Assembly: GCA_026770615.1 (NCBI GenBank)
Contig: MU631450.1
Coordinates: 183,217 to 202,248, forward strand
Reading direction: 5' to 3'
DNA from: Pavlovales sp. CCMP2436
Lineage: Eukaryota; Haptophyta; Pavlovophyceae; Pavlovales
Length of the DNA: 19,032 bases
The notes beneath the pieces were generated by a model, which was not told the origin of the DNA, did not search any database, and worked only from the letters and a program-made list of their open reading frames with translations. Positions 8,347-16,724 of the stretch are shown here, piece after piece (the first letter of the stretch is position 1; each line of letters begins with the position of its first letter). The position numbers and the translations under genes are program-made.

Positions 8347-8799
8347 ATGATGGCGAGCCTCGCGCCGAGAAGGGCCTTGGCGCGCGGCTTCGCGAGGGCG
8401 CGGCTGCTCTCTACTGCGCCCGCGCAGGCTGCGGCGACCCTGCGCTTCTCGACGAAACTTCTTATCTCGGCCGACGGCACCGGCACCGGCGCGCCCGAGA
8501 AGCCGCACGAGAAGGTCCAGCTGCTCGTGCAGGTCGCCGAGCTCGGCCTCACTCCGCCCGAGCTCGCGCGGCTGATGCTGGTCACGGGGCGGCGGATTGA
8601 CCGGTGCACGGGCACGCTCAAGCTCGTTGAAAGCGTGTACGAAACTGCCGATGAGAACAAGGCGGCCCTGCGCGCGAAGCTCTGGCTCTTGGTCGAGGAC
8701 GCCGTGGCCAACTCCGGAGTGGCCACGGACGCCAAAGATTCCGAACCCTCGCCGCTCGTGCGCGCGCTGCGGGGCGACGGCGCCGGGGCCACCTCGTGA
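8347..8799 (+). CDS. Mitochondrial small-subunit ribosomal protein mS35 (MRP-S28 family)
   Basis: A single-exon ORF of 150 residues with an in-frame TAA upstream at 8329 and TGA at 8797. The first 30 or so residues are Arg/Ala/Leu-rich without acids (SLAPRRALARGFARARLLST), a typical mitochondrial targeting peptide. Residues about 55-115 carry the family core: HEKVQLLVQVAELGLTPPEL, LMLVTGRRID, LKLVESVYETADENK and a final LRAKLWLLVEDA helix. This matches the KV-L-V-L-LGL, then G-RY, then E-RE-N pattern of MRP-S28/mS35. It is predicted to act in the mitoribosome small subunit. The protein is short and the C-terminus (after about 125) is disordered. Recognition is from memory of the family pattern. 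Confidence 0.7.
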   Translation: MMASLAPRRALARGFARARLLSTAPAQAAATLRFSTKLLISADGTGTGAPEKPHEKVQLLVQVAELGLTPPELARLMLVTGRRIDRCTGTLKLVESVYETADENKAALRAKLWLLVEDAVANSGVATDAKDSEPSPLVRALRGDGAGATS

Positions 8800-10130
8800 T
8801 CTCAGGGCTTCATGCCCGCGTGTGCCTGCTCGCGGTGCATGCTCGCCACGTGACACGTCCGGTGTCTGGCGTCTGATTGAGAGATGTCAGAGTCATGAGT
8901 GATGAGACTGAGTGGGTAACAATCGACGCTATGACTTACTGTCAAGGCAGCAAGTAGTTAGAACGGCAGGGCCCGCACCCCTCTCGTCCTTGTTCTACTG
9001 TGGGTACTTTTGAGTTTGTCTTTTGGGAGAAAACGTTGAACGTGACCCCCCTACGGGCCTACCCCGCGGCCCGCGGCTGCGAACCACGCGTTGCGGAACG
9101 TACCCCTCCCCCCCCCTTATTCCTTACGTTCGAGCTCGCGGGCTGCGGCAGCCGGCAGTGCGGCCGCGATCGGTTGGAACGTACCCCCCCTCCGTTTCTT
9201 CGGCCGGGATCGGGCGGAACCTGTCCCCCCCCCTACGATCCATTATTGGTCTTAAATGATAAATGCATAGCTATACTTATATTTCTGATAGGGATTCAAG
9301 CTGGCGTATATCTGACTGTCCTGAAAGTTGTATATTTATACATGATCTAAATACTAATCTAGACCCCGAACTGTCCACCCCTGCGCCTGAGGGAGCCGTG
9401 GTTAGTCGATCCCGCGTTGAATTTTAAGTCTGCCCGCACGCCATCTGCCAGGCGCCAGCTCATCAGATATCACCAGAAGCCATCCCAGCTATATATGCAG
9501 CCTCCAGCGCGGCTGCCTCACCAGCCGAAGGTGGGCTCGCGATCACAGGCGAGATTGGCGGGCGGCCGGCAGGCGATGGCGAAGTGGCGGAGAATGGCGA
9601 ACGCTGCGGTGAGTGGTGGCGTGGTGAAGGCTGCGGGGAAAGCAGGGCGAAAGCTGCAGCGAAGTGCGTGCTACAAAGGCTGCAGCGAGGTTACGGGTGA
9701 GGCTGTTGATGTGTAGAAGCACGCCGACGGGATTAGCCATGTACTAAGGCTTTTTCCTTGAGCTCAACCTCGGTCCACTTGAATTCTTTTCGAGGCAGAC
9801 TGAGACTAACCCCCCGGCCCTTCTCGCCACATTTACTTTTTTACAAAATGACGTTGAACGTGCCCACCCCCCCTACAAGGGGATAAGGGGAGGGGAGGGG
9901 GTTACAAAATGACGTGCGTATTACGTACCGCCAGCCCGAACCCCCCTACATTAATATATATACATACATTAAAAAAAAATCTGAATAATTATTCCAGTGT
10001 GAATATGATGCCTGTGTTGAAATGGAAGAGGGGGAAGGGGGAGGAGGAAGGGGGTCTGCAGTATCGGCTACGAGACTACTACGACTCCCGCCCAGCTGCC
10101 AACACCTTTTCAACCTGAACTGCGTGTTAC

Positions 10131-10175
10131 TGTTGGCAGGCAACGCTCTCAGACCCAGACCTGTTGCAGCTGAGC
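10131..10175. repeat. Short dispersed repeat, second copy at 17047-17096
   Basis: GTTGGCA, CAACGC, CTCA and then AGACCCAGACCTGTTGCA occur in the same order here and at 17047-17096. The last 18 bases are identical (10151-10168 and 17069-17086). The copy here directly precedes the larger repeat at 10201, so the two may belong to one element. Confidence 0.7.
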
Positions 10176-10200
10176 TGCTTCTAATATTATGTTTATGATA

Positions 10201-10325
10201 GGGATTCAAGCTGGCGTCTAACTGTTCTAAATGTTGTGCTGCTCTGAGCGCTGCGTCGCCCATTGCCTGCTGCGTGCCTTAGTCGGCTACGCTGGCTTGG
10301 GCGCCACAGCGCGTGCGGATGGATC
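10201..10325 (+). repeat. Dispersed repeat of about 125 bp, inverted copy at 14489-14612
   Basis: The reverse complement of 10201-10325 matches 14489-14612 with about 15 differences. It includes an unbroken run of 39 bases over the segment CGACTAAGGCACGCAGCAGG and onward through GGGCGACGCAGCGCTCAGA. The left boundary motif, GGGATTCAAGCTGGCGT, recurs as short pieces at 9294-9312 (+), 10479-10497 (-), 10523-10540 (-) and about 4692 (+). A dispersed element family is the simplest reading. Class and target-site duplications were not determined. Confidence 0.85.
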
Positions 10326-10477
10326 TCCGGTAGTGTGCCCGGGCAAGGGCGTTTAAGGCTTCTAATATTATGTCATGACAATTGACATTCGAATAAAGAA
10401 TTATACTAGTTTTTCGTGCATCGAGACATATACTTATATAATGAAATTTAGACCAGTATGCAACTTCCAGGACAATC

Positions 10478-10565
10478 AGACGCCAGCTTGAATCCCTGTC
10501 AGTATAATATATTTAAAATCAGTCAGGCGTTAAATTGAATCCCTATCATAAATATATTTAAAATC
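10478..10565. repeat. Tandem pair of repeat fragments
   Basis: Two adjacent units of about 43 bp (10480-10522 and 10523-10565) each run from a CAGRCG element through TTGAATCCCTRTCA to ATATATTTAAAATC. They carry the reverse-strand form of the GGGATTCAAGCTGG motif that marks the dispersed repeat at 10201. They lie just downstream of the RBR gene stop, in its likely 3' UTR. Confidence 0.7.
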
Positions 10566-10577
10566 TAATTGTAAATA

Positions 10578-12167
10578 CTACCCTTCGCCCTCGTCGGTGC
10601 CCCAGTCACCACCCGCCTCGGTTGCGATAGCTCTTGCGACCTCTCGAAAGAAGTCCGAGCTGAACACGTTGCACGCGGTCGTCATGAAATGTTCGGGCGT
10701 GTACTTGCCGCGGCAGAGCCAACACCACTCGTGCTTGCACTTGCTGCAAGTGATGTGGTTGCAACCACCATTCTTCTCGATCGGGCCGCGGCAGCCCGGG
10801 CAGGGCTGAGTCGCACTCGCGATCCATGCGTTGGAGTGCATCTCGGCAATCACCGAGGAGCCGAAGCGCGCCTCGAGAACTTCGCGCTCGGCGGGGGAGG
10901 CCGCGTCGAATTTCGCCTTAAAGTCGTTGCAGGGCCCGTGCCCGTGCCACCCACCCCGGCAGAGGATGCAGAAAGAATGCGCGCACTGCGGACAGCGGCC
11001 GAGCTGGTCGAACTGGCCGTTCTCGCAGCAGTCCATAATCACAGCCGCCTGGCAGTGTGCGAGGGGGCACCAGCAAATATCCTCCATCCCTGCCAGAGAT
11101 GACTGGAGCTGCCGGCTTTCGTACTGCGCAAACAGAGCAGGCGCAACCAACCGCTGCACCTCATTCGGCAACAGCGCTGCCCGGCACTGGGGGCAGGAGA
11201 GCGCAGCGGCGTCGCCCTGCTCTATTCGCCCCTCGAGATCCGTCTTGAGGCAGGCGCTGCAGAAGAGGTGCGAGCAGATGGTGAAGGGGACAAAATCTGA
11301 GTAGATCATATTGCACAAACAGATCCCGCAGCGCACGATCTGGGTGCCCGTCGAGGCGGCGACTCGGCGCGCGTCCTCGGCGAGCAGCGCAGCGAAAGCA
11401 CCGCGCACGTCACTCGGCTCGCGCACGAGCACGCCCCCCGCAACGGGCGTGGTCGACGGCTGCCAGCCGCACTCGACATCCTCGAGGACAATCTCAACGA
11501 GGCCCTCCGCCGCCTCGGCGCGCAGCCGCTCTACCCAGCCGACGAGGATTGGCTCGCGCACTGCTTCCCACTCGGCGATAAGCTCGGAGAGGAGGCGCGC
11601 GTGCGTCCGCGCGTCGAGCCACGCCGAGACGAGCGCAAAATCGGGCGCCGACGTGAGCGGGTAGTTCGGGCTTACCCCCACGCGCAGGACGAGCGCCAGG
11701 TGCCGCACACGCGCGCTCTGCGCTCCGCATGCGACCAGGACGCCCTCGTCGGCGAGCGAGATCGGGATGTCCACCTCGAGCAGCGCGCCGCCGTCGAGTT
11801 CGCGCAGCTCACCTTCGTACATGGAGCGTAGGCATTCCAGCTCCTGTGCGCGCGCCTCCGCCGCGTCGGTCATCGTCGCGCGCTCGGTGGCGGCGAGGTC
11901 CGTGGACCCTTCGGTCAGCGGCATCCGGACCTCCAGCAGCGGCGTCCGGTCAGCGGCGTCGGGAGGGCGGAGCTGGACTTGGCCGCAGCGCCTTTCTTTA
12001 ATCTGAATCGACTGCGTTGTTACGTGCAGCTTCGGGGGGATTGGACAGTCACATGTACGCTCGGCGTGTGCGAGCATGGTGATCGTGAGAGGGCCGTGCA
12101 CAGCTTGGTTACCGCAAGCAGCACCGCCTCGCCTCAGGACTGCGCCAAATAAACGACGAGAACACAC
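10578..12167 (-). CDS. RWD-domain RBR E3 ubiquitin ligase (RNF14-like)
   Basis: A single-exon 529-residue ORF ending in TAG. An RWD domain (about 103-230) opens with AQELECLRSMYEGE and contains SPNYPLTSAPDF. RING1 has C280, C283, C298, H300, C303, C306, C325 and C328. The IBR has C367, C372, C392, C395, C400, C403, H408 and C413. RING2 has C456, C459, C474, C477, C482, C485, H493 and C499. C469 in KNGGCNHITC is at the catalytic position where RBR ligases take ubiquitin as a thioester before passing it to substrate. RWD followed by RBR is the RNF14 order. The start is uncertain: Met99 (codon at 11873) directly precedes the RWD domain, and the 98 residues before it resemble no domain and could be 5' UTR. 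The gene is divergent from chorismate synthase. Confidence 0.92.
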   Translation of the reverse strand: MCSRRLFGAVLRRGGAACGNQAVHGPLTITMLAHAERTCDCPIPPKLHVTTQSIQIKERRCGQVQLRPPDAADRTPLLEVRMPLTEGSTDLAATERATMTDAAEARAQELECLRSMYEGELRELDGGALLEVDIPISLADEGVLVACGAQSARVRHLALVLRVGVSPNYPLTSAPDFALVSAWLDARTHARLLSELIAEWEAVREPILVGWVERLRAEAAEGLVEIVLEDVECGWQPSTTPVAGGVLVREPSDVRGAFAALLAEDARRVAASTGTQIVRCGICLCNMIYSDFVPFTICSHLFCSACLKTDLEGRIEQGDAAALSCPQCRAALLPNEVQRLVAPALFAQYESRQLQSSLAGMEDICWCPLAHCQAAVIMDCCENGQFDQLGRCPQCAHSFCILCRGGWHGHGPCNDFKAKFDAASPAEREVLEARFGSSVIAEMHSNAWIASATQPCPGCRGPIEKNGGCNHITCSKCKHEWCWLCRGKYTPEHFMTTACNVFSSDFFREVARAIATEAGGDWGTDEGEG

Positions 12168-12375
12168 GCGCGCGGCGTAAAATGCGTATTACGCCTAGGG
12201 CCATCCCGGCCAGTGGCGGGATGCGGCGCAAGGCACGAGGCTAGAGAGCTTGATTGACGAACCCAAGCCCCTTAGCCGCGCCGCCCCATTTTAAAAGACG
12301 TAACTTCTGGGTCCGGCCACCGCGTGGTTCGTACCATCGCGTATCGCGTAGGGGGCAGCCGCATATCGTGCCAGT
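12168..12375. promoter_or_regulatory. Divergent intergenic region between RBR ligase and chorismate synthase
   Basis: The two genes point away from each other with 208 bp between the outermost start codons, or about 500 bp if the RBR gene starts at Met99. Promoters for both are expected here. A short palindromic stretch, GCGTATTACGC, lies at 12183-12193. No TATA box is evident. The assignment is by position. Confidence 0.45.
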
Positions 12376-14030
12376 ATGTCTACGTTTGGCACCATCTTCC
12401 GCGTCACAACCTTCGGCGAGTCGCATTGCAAGGGCGTAGGCGCAATCATAGACGGCGTGCCGCCCGGCCTCGAGTTGACCGAGGCCGACATCCAGCCGCA
12501 GCTCACGCGCAGGCGCCCGGGGCAGTCGACGCTGACCACGCCGCGCAACGAGGCGGATAAGGTGACGATCCTCTCTGGCACCGAGTTTGGCAGGACGCTT
12601 GGCACGCCGATCGGGCTCTTCGTGCCCAACGAGGACCAGCGCCCGGGCGATTACAAGGAGATGAGCTCGGTGCCGCGGCCGGGACACGCCGACTACACCT
12701 ACCAGGTACGCCCCCGCCTGGCCTGCCAGCGTGCGCGACTCGCGCGCGCTCCGCTCCTCCGCGCCGGCACCTAACGTGCCGCGTGCCCTCTTTGCCGGCT
12801 CGCGCAGATGAAGTACGGTATCCGCGCCTCGTCGGGCGGCGGGCGCTCCTCCGCGCGTGAGACGATTGGCCGCGTGGCCGCCGGTGCGATCGCTGAGAAG
12901 TGGCTGCTGCAGACCTTCGGCACGCGCGTGGTGACGTGGGTCAACTCGGTGGGGCACATCTCCATCCCCGAGGAGGTGGTGGCGGAGAAGGGCTGCGGCT
13001 GGACACGTGAGGAGGTGGATCGGCTGGGCGCGCTCAACCTGCTGCGTGACCCCTCCGTGTTCCCCATTGACCTCGCCGCGCTGGAGAAGGGTGCGGACGC
13101 CGCCAAGCGCACGGCCGAGCTCGAGCGCAAGGATCAGGCGGAAACGGCCTTCCTCGCCGCGCCCGAGGAGGACGCGACGCCCGCCTACCGCGATGCGTCC
13201 GGGGCGGTCTACACACGTACGGGCGCGCACATCCCCGCGCCGCCCGCCAACATTGACGCGTGGGTCACCGACGACTTGGTCGCCCTGCGCTGCCCGCACC
13301 CGCCCACCTCGTGCAAGATGGCGACGCTGATCCGCGAGGTGAAGGCGGCAAAGGACTCGATCGGCGGCACGCTCACCACCATGTGCACCAACGTGCCCCC
13401 CTGCCTGGGCGAGCCCGTGTTCGACCGCCTCGAGGCCAAGCTGGCGCACGCAATGCTCTCGCTGCCCGCCACCAAGGGCTTCGAGATCGGCACGGGCTTC
13501 AGGGGTGCGCGCGCGAGCCCCCCCTCCCCCACACACACACATACCCACACATACCCACCCATAGCCGTTCTCCAAACCCCCCCCCCTCCCCCTCCGCTCG
13601 CGCAGGGACGGCCATGCGCGGCTCTGCACACAACGACGCCTTCGTGGCCAACACCGAGCCGGGGCAGGGCAAGCTGACCACCAAGACCAACAACGCCGGC
13701 GGCACCCTCGGCGGCATCTCGGTGGGCACCCCTATCCAGTTCCGCGTGGCGATCAAGGCGGTCTCCACCATCGGGCAGGCGCAGCACACCTCCACCTTCG
13801 ACGGCACCGAGACGGTCCTCGAGGCGAAGGGACGGCACGACCCGTGCGTGCTCCCGCGTGCGCCCCCCCTGCTCGAGGGGATGACCACCATCGTGCTCGC
13901 CGACGCGGTGATGATGCAGCGCACGCGCCTGGGCGGCTCAAACCTGATCGCCGACCCGTCGCTCATCCTCGCAGCGGCGGAGACTGCGGAGGCGAACGGA
14001 CACAGCGCCAAGAAGGCACGCGCCGAGTAG
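12376..14030 (+). CDS. aroC: Chorismate synthase (three exons)
   Basis: Converts 5-enolpyruvylshikimate-3-phosphate to chorismate using reduced FMN, the last shikimate-pathway step. Exons 12376-12705, 12808-13504 and 13606-14030 (introns 102 and 101 nt, GT-AG, phases 0 and 1) give 483 residues ending in TAG. All three family signatures are present: [19 protein letters not shown] near the N-terminus, [18 protein letters not shown] (about 120-137) and GRHDPC followed by PRAPP in exon 3. [10 protein letters not shown] and [11 protein letters not shown] are also conserved. Bacterial and yeast enzymes are about 350-380 residues. The excess is mainly an insert of roughly 100 residues (about 166-265) between NSVGHISI and the conserved LRCPHP segment, rich in Lys/Glu/Ala. 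No transit peptide is visible: an in-frame TAG lies nine codons upstream of the Met, so a plastid form would need an upstream exon. Intron 2 is CA- and C-rich. Confidence 0.95.
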
Positions 14031-14488
14031 GCCCCCTGCGCCGCTGTCCAGCTCCACCGCGTGGCAGCTCCCTGCGCGCTGCCTGCTGCCCGGCGGGGTC
14101 TAAGTGTCAACCGCCCTGGGTGTGTTGCAGCTTCCTACTTTTTGTTGGCCGCCTTGGCTGCTCTCTCTTCTCTCTCTCTATCTCCAACCGCGCTGCGATG
14201 AGGCGAGGCGCCGCTGCTGCGTGGCGCTTCGTGGCGCTGCGTGGCCCGCGCACGTGCGACGCGTCTTCCCACCAACGGCGCTCACCATGCCATCACTTTG
14301 GCCACCTTCCAGGGTGGCTTCCATCCTGTCTCTTTCATGTTGCTGTCAAAACTTGCAACACTTCGCTTAGTTAGTAACTTAGTAACTATGTTCACACGCT
14401 TTTTCATCCTCATGTAAAATTCGCCAGCTGATCAATATTTAAATTAATAGTGTGACTATCTCTGTCACTGACCGAAATTTTAAGGACC
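14031..14488. other. Gene-free spacer after chorismate synthase
   Basis: The sequence starts GC-rich (probable 3' UTR), passes through a CT-rich tract (about 14158-14184) and becomes AT-rich by 14370. No ORF resembling a known family was seen. Confidence 0.55.
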
Positions 14489-14612
14489 GATCCATCGGCA
14501 CGCGAGGTGGCGCCCAAGCCAACGCAGTCGACTAAGGCACGCAGCAGGCAATGGGCGACGCAGCGCTCAGACCAGCACAACGTTCGGAACAGTCAGACGC
14601 CAGCTTGTATCC
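14489..14612 (-). repeat. Inverted copy of the 10201-10325 dispersed repeat
   Basis: This is the reverse-strand copy of the repeat at 10201-10325. It ends in CCAGCTTGTATCC, matching the GGGATTCAAGCTGG end of the other copy. It sits about 195 bp upstream of the ARM-BTB start. It contains an ATG (14551) whose frame runs open into the ARM-BTB frame. Confidence 0.85.
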
Positions 14613-15189
14613 GATCAGTATTAAAGTCCGAATCTCCAGCGCGCTACATACAGTATCCACCGCCACCATCCCCCTTTCCCCAACACAGTCGAGAGCCCTG
14701 CACGGTACTGGTTGCCGTGCAAGGTGTAATTCAATTTCCCCCTTTCCCGCTCGAGAGCTCTCTGCCACGCGCGCCTCACCCGCCCACATCGCGAGACCTC
14801 GCGCGATGGCGGCCAACATCCAGGCGCTGGTCGCGCGCCTGCGGGGACCAGGCGGCGCTGACCAGGCGACCGCCGCACAGGCACTGGCAGAGCAGACCAT
14901 GGCCGACCACCGCCTTCGTGCGCCCATCGTGGAGGCGGGCGCGCTGCCGCTGCTCATGGCGCTGCTGCGCGCTTGCACCGAGCAGGGCAAGGCGAGCGCA
15001 GCGCTTGCGCTTGAATGGCTCGCACTGTATGCTCCCAACCGTGCGCTCCTCTAGGGCGAGGGCGCGCTGCCGCTGCTCGTGGCGCTGCTGCGGGGTGGCA
15101 CCGAGGCGGGCAAGGCGAGCGCAGCGTATGTGATTGCAGAGCTTGCCTCTGAAGCGCTCACCCGCACGCACCTCTTGGACGAGGGCGCG

Positions 15190-15570
15190 CTGCCGCTGCT
15201 CGTGGTGCTGCTGCACGCTGAAACCGAGCAGGGCAAGGCGAGCGCAGCGTATGCGATCTCATGGCTCACCGAGGACCCGCCCACCCGCACGCTCATCGTG
15301 GAGGCGGGCGCGCTGCCGCCGCTCGTGGCGCTGCTGCGGGCTGGCACCGAGCAGGGCAAGGAGAACTCAGCGCTTGTGATTGCAGAGCTTGCCAGAGACG
15401 CGTCCACCCGCGCGCTCATCCTGGGCGCGGGCGCGCTACCGCTGCTCGTGGTGCTGCTACGCACTGAAACCGAGCAGGGCAAGTCAAGCGCAGCGTATGC
15501 GATCTCATGGCTCACCGAGGACCCGCCCACCCGCACGCTCATCGTGGAGGCGGGCGCACTGCCGCTGCTC
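15190..15570 (+). repeat. Near-identical ARM-repeat pairs (246-bp higher-order unit)
   Basis: ARM units 3 and 5 are nearly identical in DNA (for example 15229-15312 and 15475-15558), at an offset of 246 bp, which is two 123-bp ARM units. Unit 4 between them is more diverged and resembles unit 2. This A-B-A-B pattern points to recent duplication of a two-ARM block. Confidence 0.8.
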
Positions 15571-16480
15571 GTGGTATAGCTGTGCACTGGCACAGAGCAG
15601 GGCAAGGCGAACGCAGCGGCTGCAATTGCACAGTTCACCAACGACCCGCCCACCCGCACGCTCATCGTGGAGGCGGGCGCGCTGCCGCCGCTGATCGCGC
15701 TCGTCAGCCCGTCGCGCGCCTGCTCGGAAAGCTAGGCCGGCGAAAACGCCTGCTACGCCTTGCGGAACCTCGCTGCGGATCCGCGGTTGCGCGAGCTGGC
15801 AGAGAAGCACGGAGCTGCGGGCGCACTCGCGGCTGCCGCGCACGCGCCAGGCTGCGAGTGGCCCGACGGGGCGCGCACCGCACTGCGTGCGCTCTGCCCG
15901 ACGCAGGGCGACGTCGAGCGCGCGCTGGGAGACACACATGTCGTGATCAGTGACCTGCGCGCCAAGTGCGACGCGTCCTCCGAGTGCTTTGCGTCGCTCG
16001 CGTCGCTCGCCGGCCCGGTGGAGAAGGGGCACGACGTGGTCTTTCGCTGCAAGGACGGCGAGGAGATTGGCGGTAGTCGGCTGCTGCTCGCGCATGTGTC
16101 GCCCTACTACGTGAGGCTGTTCCTTGGCGGCATGGCCGAGGGCAAAAAGGGCAGCCGCATCATCAAGCCTGACGCCGACTTCTCGTCGGCCGCGCACCGC
16201 GCGCTGCTCGGCCAGCTGCGCGCGATGGATCAGGCCCCGCTCCCGGCCTTCCTCGACGTGCGGCTTGAGCTGCTCTGCCTCGCGGCCAAGGTGCGCGGCG
16301 CGCCCAGCGCTGGCACAGACGCAGCGGCGCGCGTGTTCGAGCGGTGCGAGCGCGCGGTGCACGACTCGCTCTGCGCGGACAACTGCCTCGCCGTGCTGCT
16401 GCAGCTCAAGCCGTGCGCCGCTGAGGTGCCGGAGCTCGTCGACGCGGCGCACGCGGTGGTGGCTGAGAATGTGGCAGCCG

Positions 16481-16604
16481 TGCTCAAGCAGCCGGAGTGG
16501 CTCCAGTTTGCGAGGCTATACTCAGACTCTGGCCACCAGCGGTGCTCAAGCAGCCGGAGTGGCTCCAGTTTGCGAGGATATACTCAGACTCTGCCTTGGC
16601 CATC
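16481..16604 (+). repeat. 62-bp tandem duplication breaking the ARM-BTB frame
   Basis: The segment beginning TGCTCAAGCAGCCGGAGTGG at 16481 is repeated from 16543, an offset of 62 bp. The copies match over about 52 bases with one difference (GAGGCTATA against GAGGATATA). As 62 is not a multiple of three, the second copy is in another frame. No GT-AG intron of exactly 62 nt can remove one copy. Confidence 0.9.
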
Positions 16605-16724
16605 TTGCAGGACATCGCGCTCAAGCAGGCAGGCGTCAATGCGGATCTGGCCGGTGTCATCGCGCAGCTAGACCCGCAGGTGGACGGCTCGCGCTCGACG
16701 CGCAAGCGGCCGCGTGTCGCGTGA

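Larger units (their letters stand above)
8800..10577. other. Gene-free spacer with dispersed repeats
   Basis: No ORF with family resemblance was found. The left part holds five C-tract motifs of the form GAACGT followed by CCCC (near 9037, 9095, 9176, 9216 and 9856). The centre (9417-9716) has a 99-codon ORF of purine-rich, quasi-repetitive GCGAAGCTGC sequence that I do not accept as a gene. The right part holds the dispersed repeat listed separately and an A/T-rich end. Confidence 0.6.
14806..16724 (+). pseudogene. ARM-repeat/BTB protein gene, three in-frame TAG and a frameshift
   Basis: Starting at the ATG at 14806, one frame encodes seven armadillo repeats of 41 residues, each like EAGALPLLVALLRAGTEQGK followed by an AAYAI/ALVIAEL helix. 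A BTB domain follows (about residue 408 on, with GHDVVFRCKDGEEIGG, LLLAHVSPYYVRLF and a BACK-like tail). This resembles ARM-BTB adaptor proteins that can serve cullin-3 ligases; the role is inferred. The frame is broken by TAG at 15052, 15577 and 15733 and by no TAA or TGA. Comparison between repeats suggests the first two replaced Leu codons and the third probably a Lys codon. A 62-bp tandem duplication (16481-16604) then shifts the frame. The likely native C-terminus, with ALAILQDIALKQAGVNADL, continues in the new frame to TGA at 16722. It is a pseudogene by the plainest reading; recoding is possible. Confidence 0.75.

Noticed and set aside
9417..9716. A 99-codon ORF as a small protein gene
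   Set aside because: Its later part is a quasi-repeat of GCGAAGCTGC-like sequence, with no conserved pattern or splice context.
10201..10325. The dispersed repeat as a tRNA-derived SINE (B-box-like GATTCAAGC)
   Set aside because: The spacing and consensus of a B box do not fit exactly and no A box was found upstream.
12241..13629. A 462-codon minus-strand ORF opposite chorismate synthase
   Set aside because: It is antisense to well-conserved exons and has low-complexity Arg/Gly composition. High GC explains the lack of stops.
10578..14030. TAG as a fully reassigned sense codon
   Set aside because: RBR ligase and chorismate synthase both end at TAG where the family C-terminus is expected, and the RBR 3' side turns AT-rich with a TAA 15 codons later.
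15505..16452. A 315-codon minus-strand ORF opposite the ARM-BTB gene
   Set aside because: The sense strand has recognisable ARM and BTB motifs; the antisense frame has none.
16481..16604. The 62-bp duplication as a spliced 62-nt intron
   Set aside because: No position in the duplicated unit gives GT at the start and AG at the end of a 62-nt excision.
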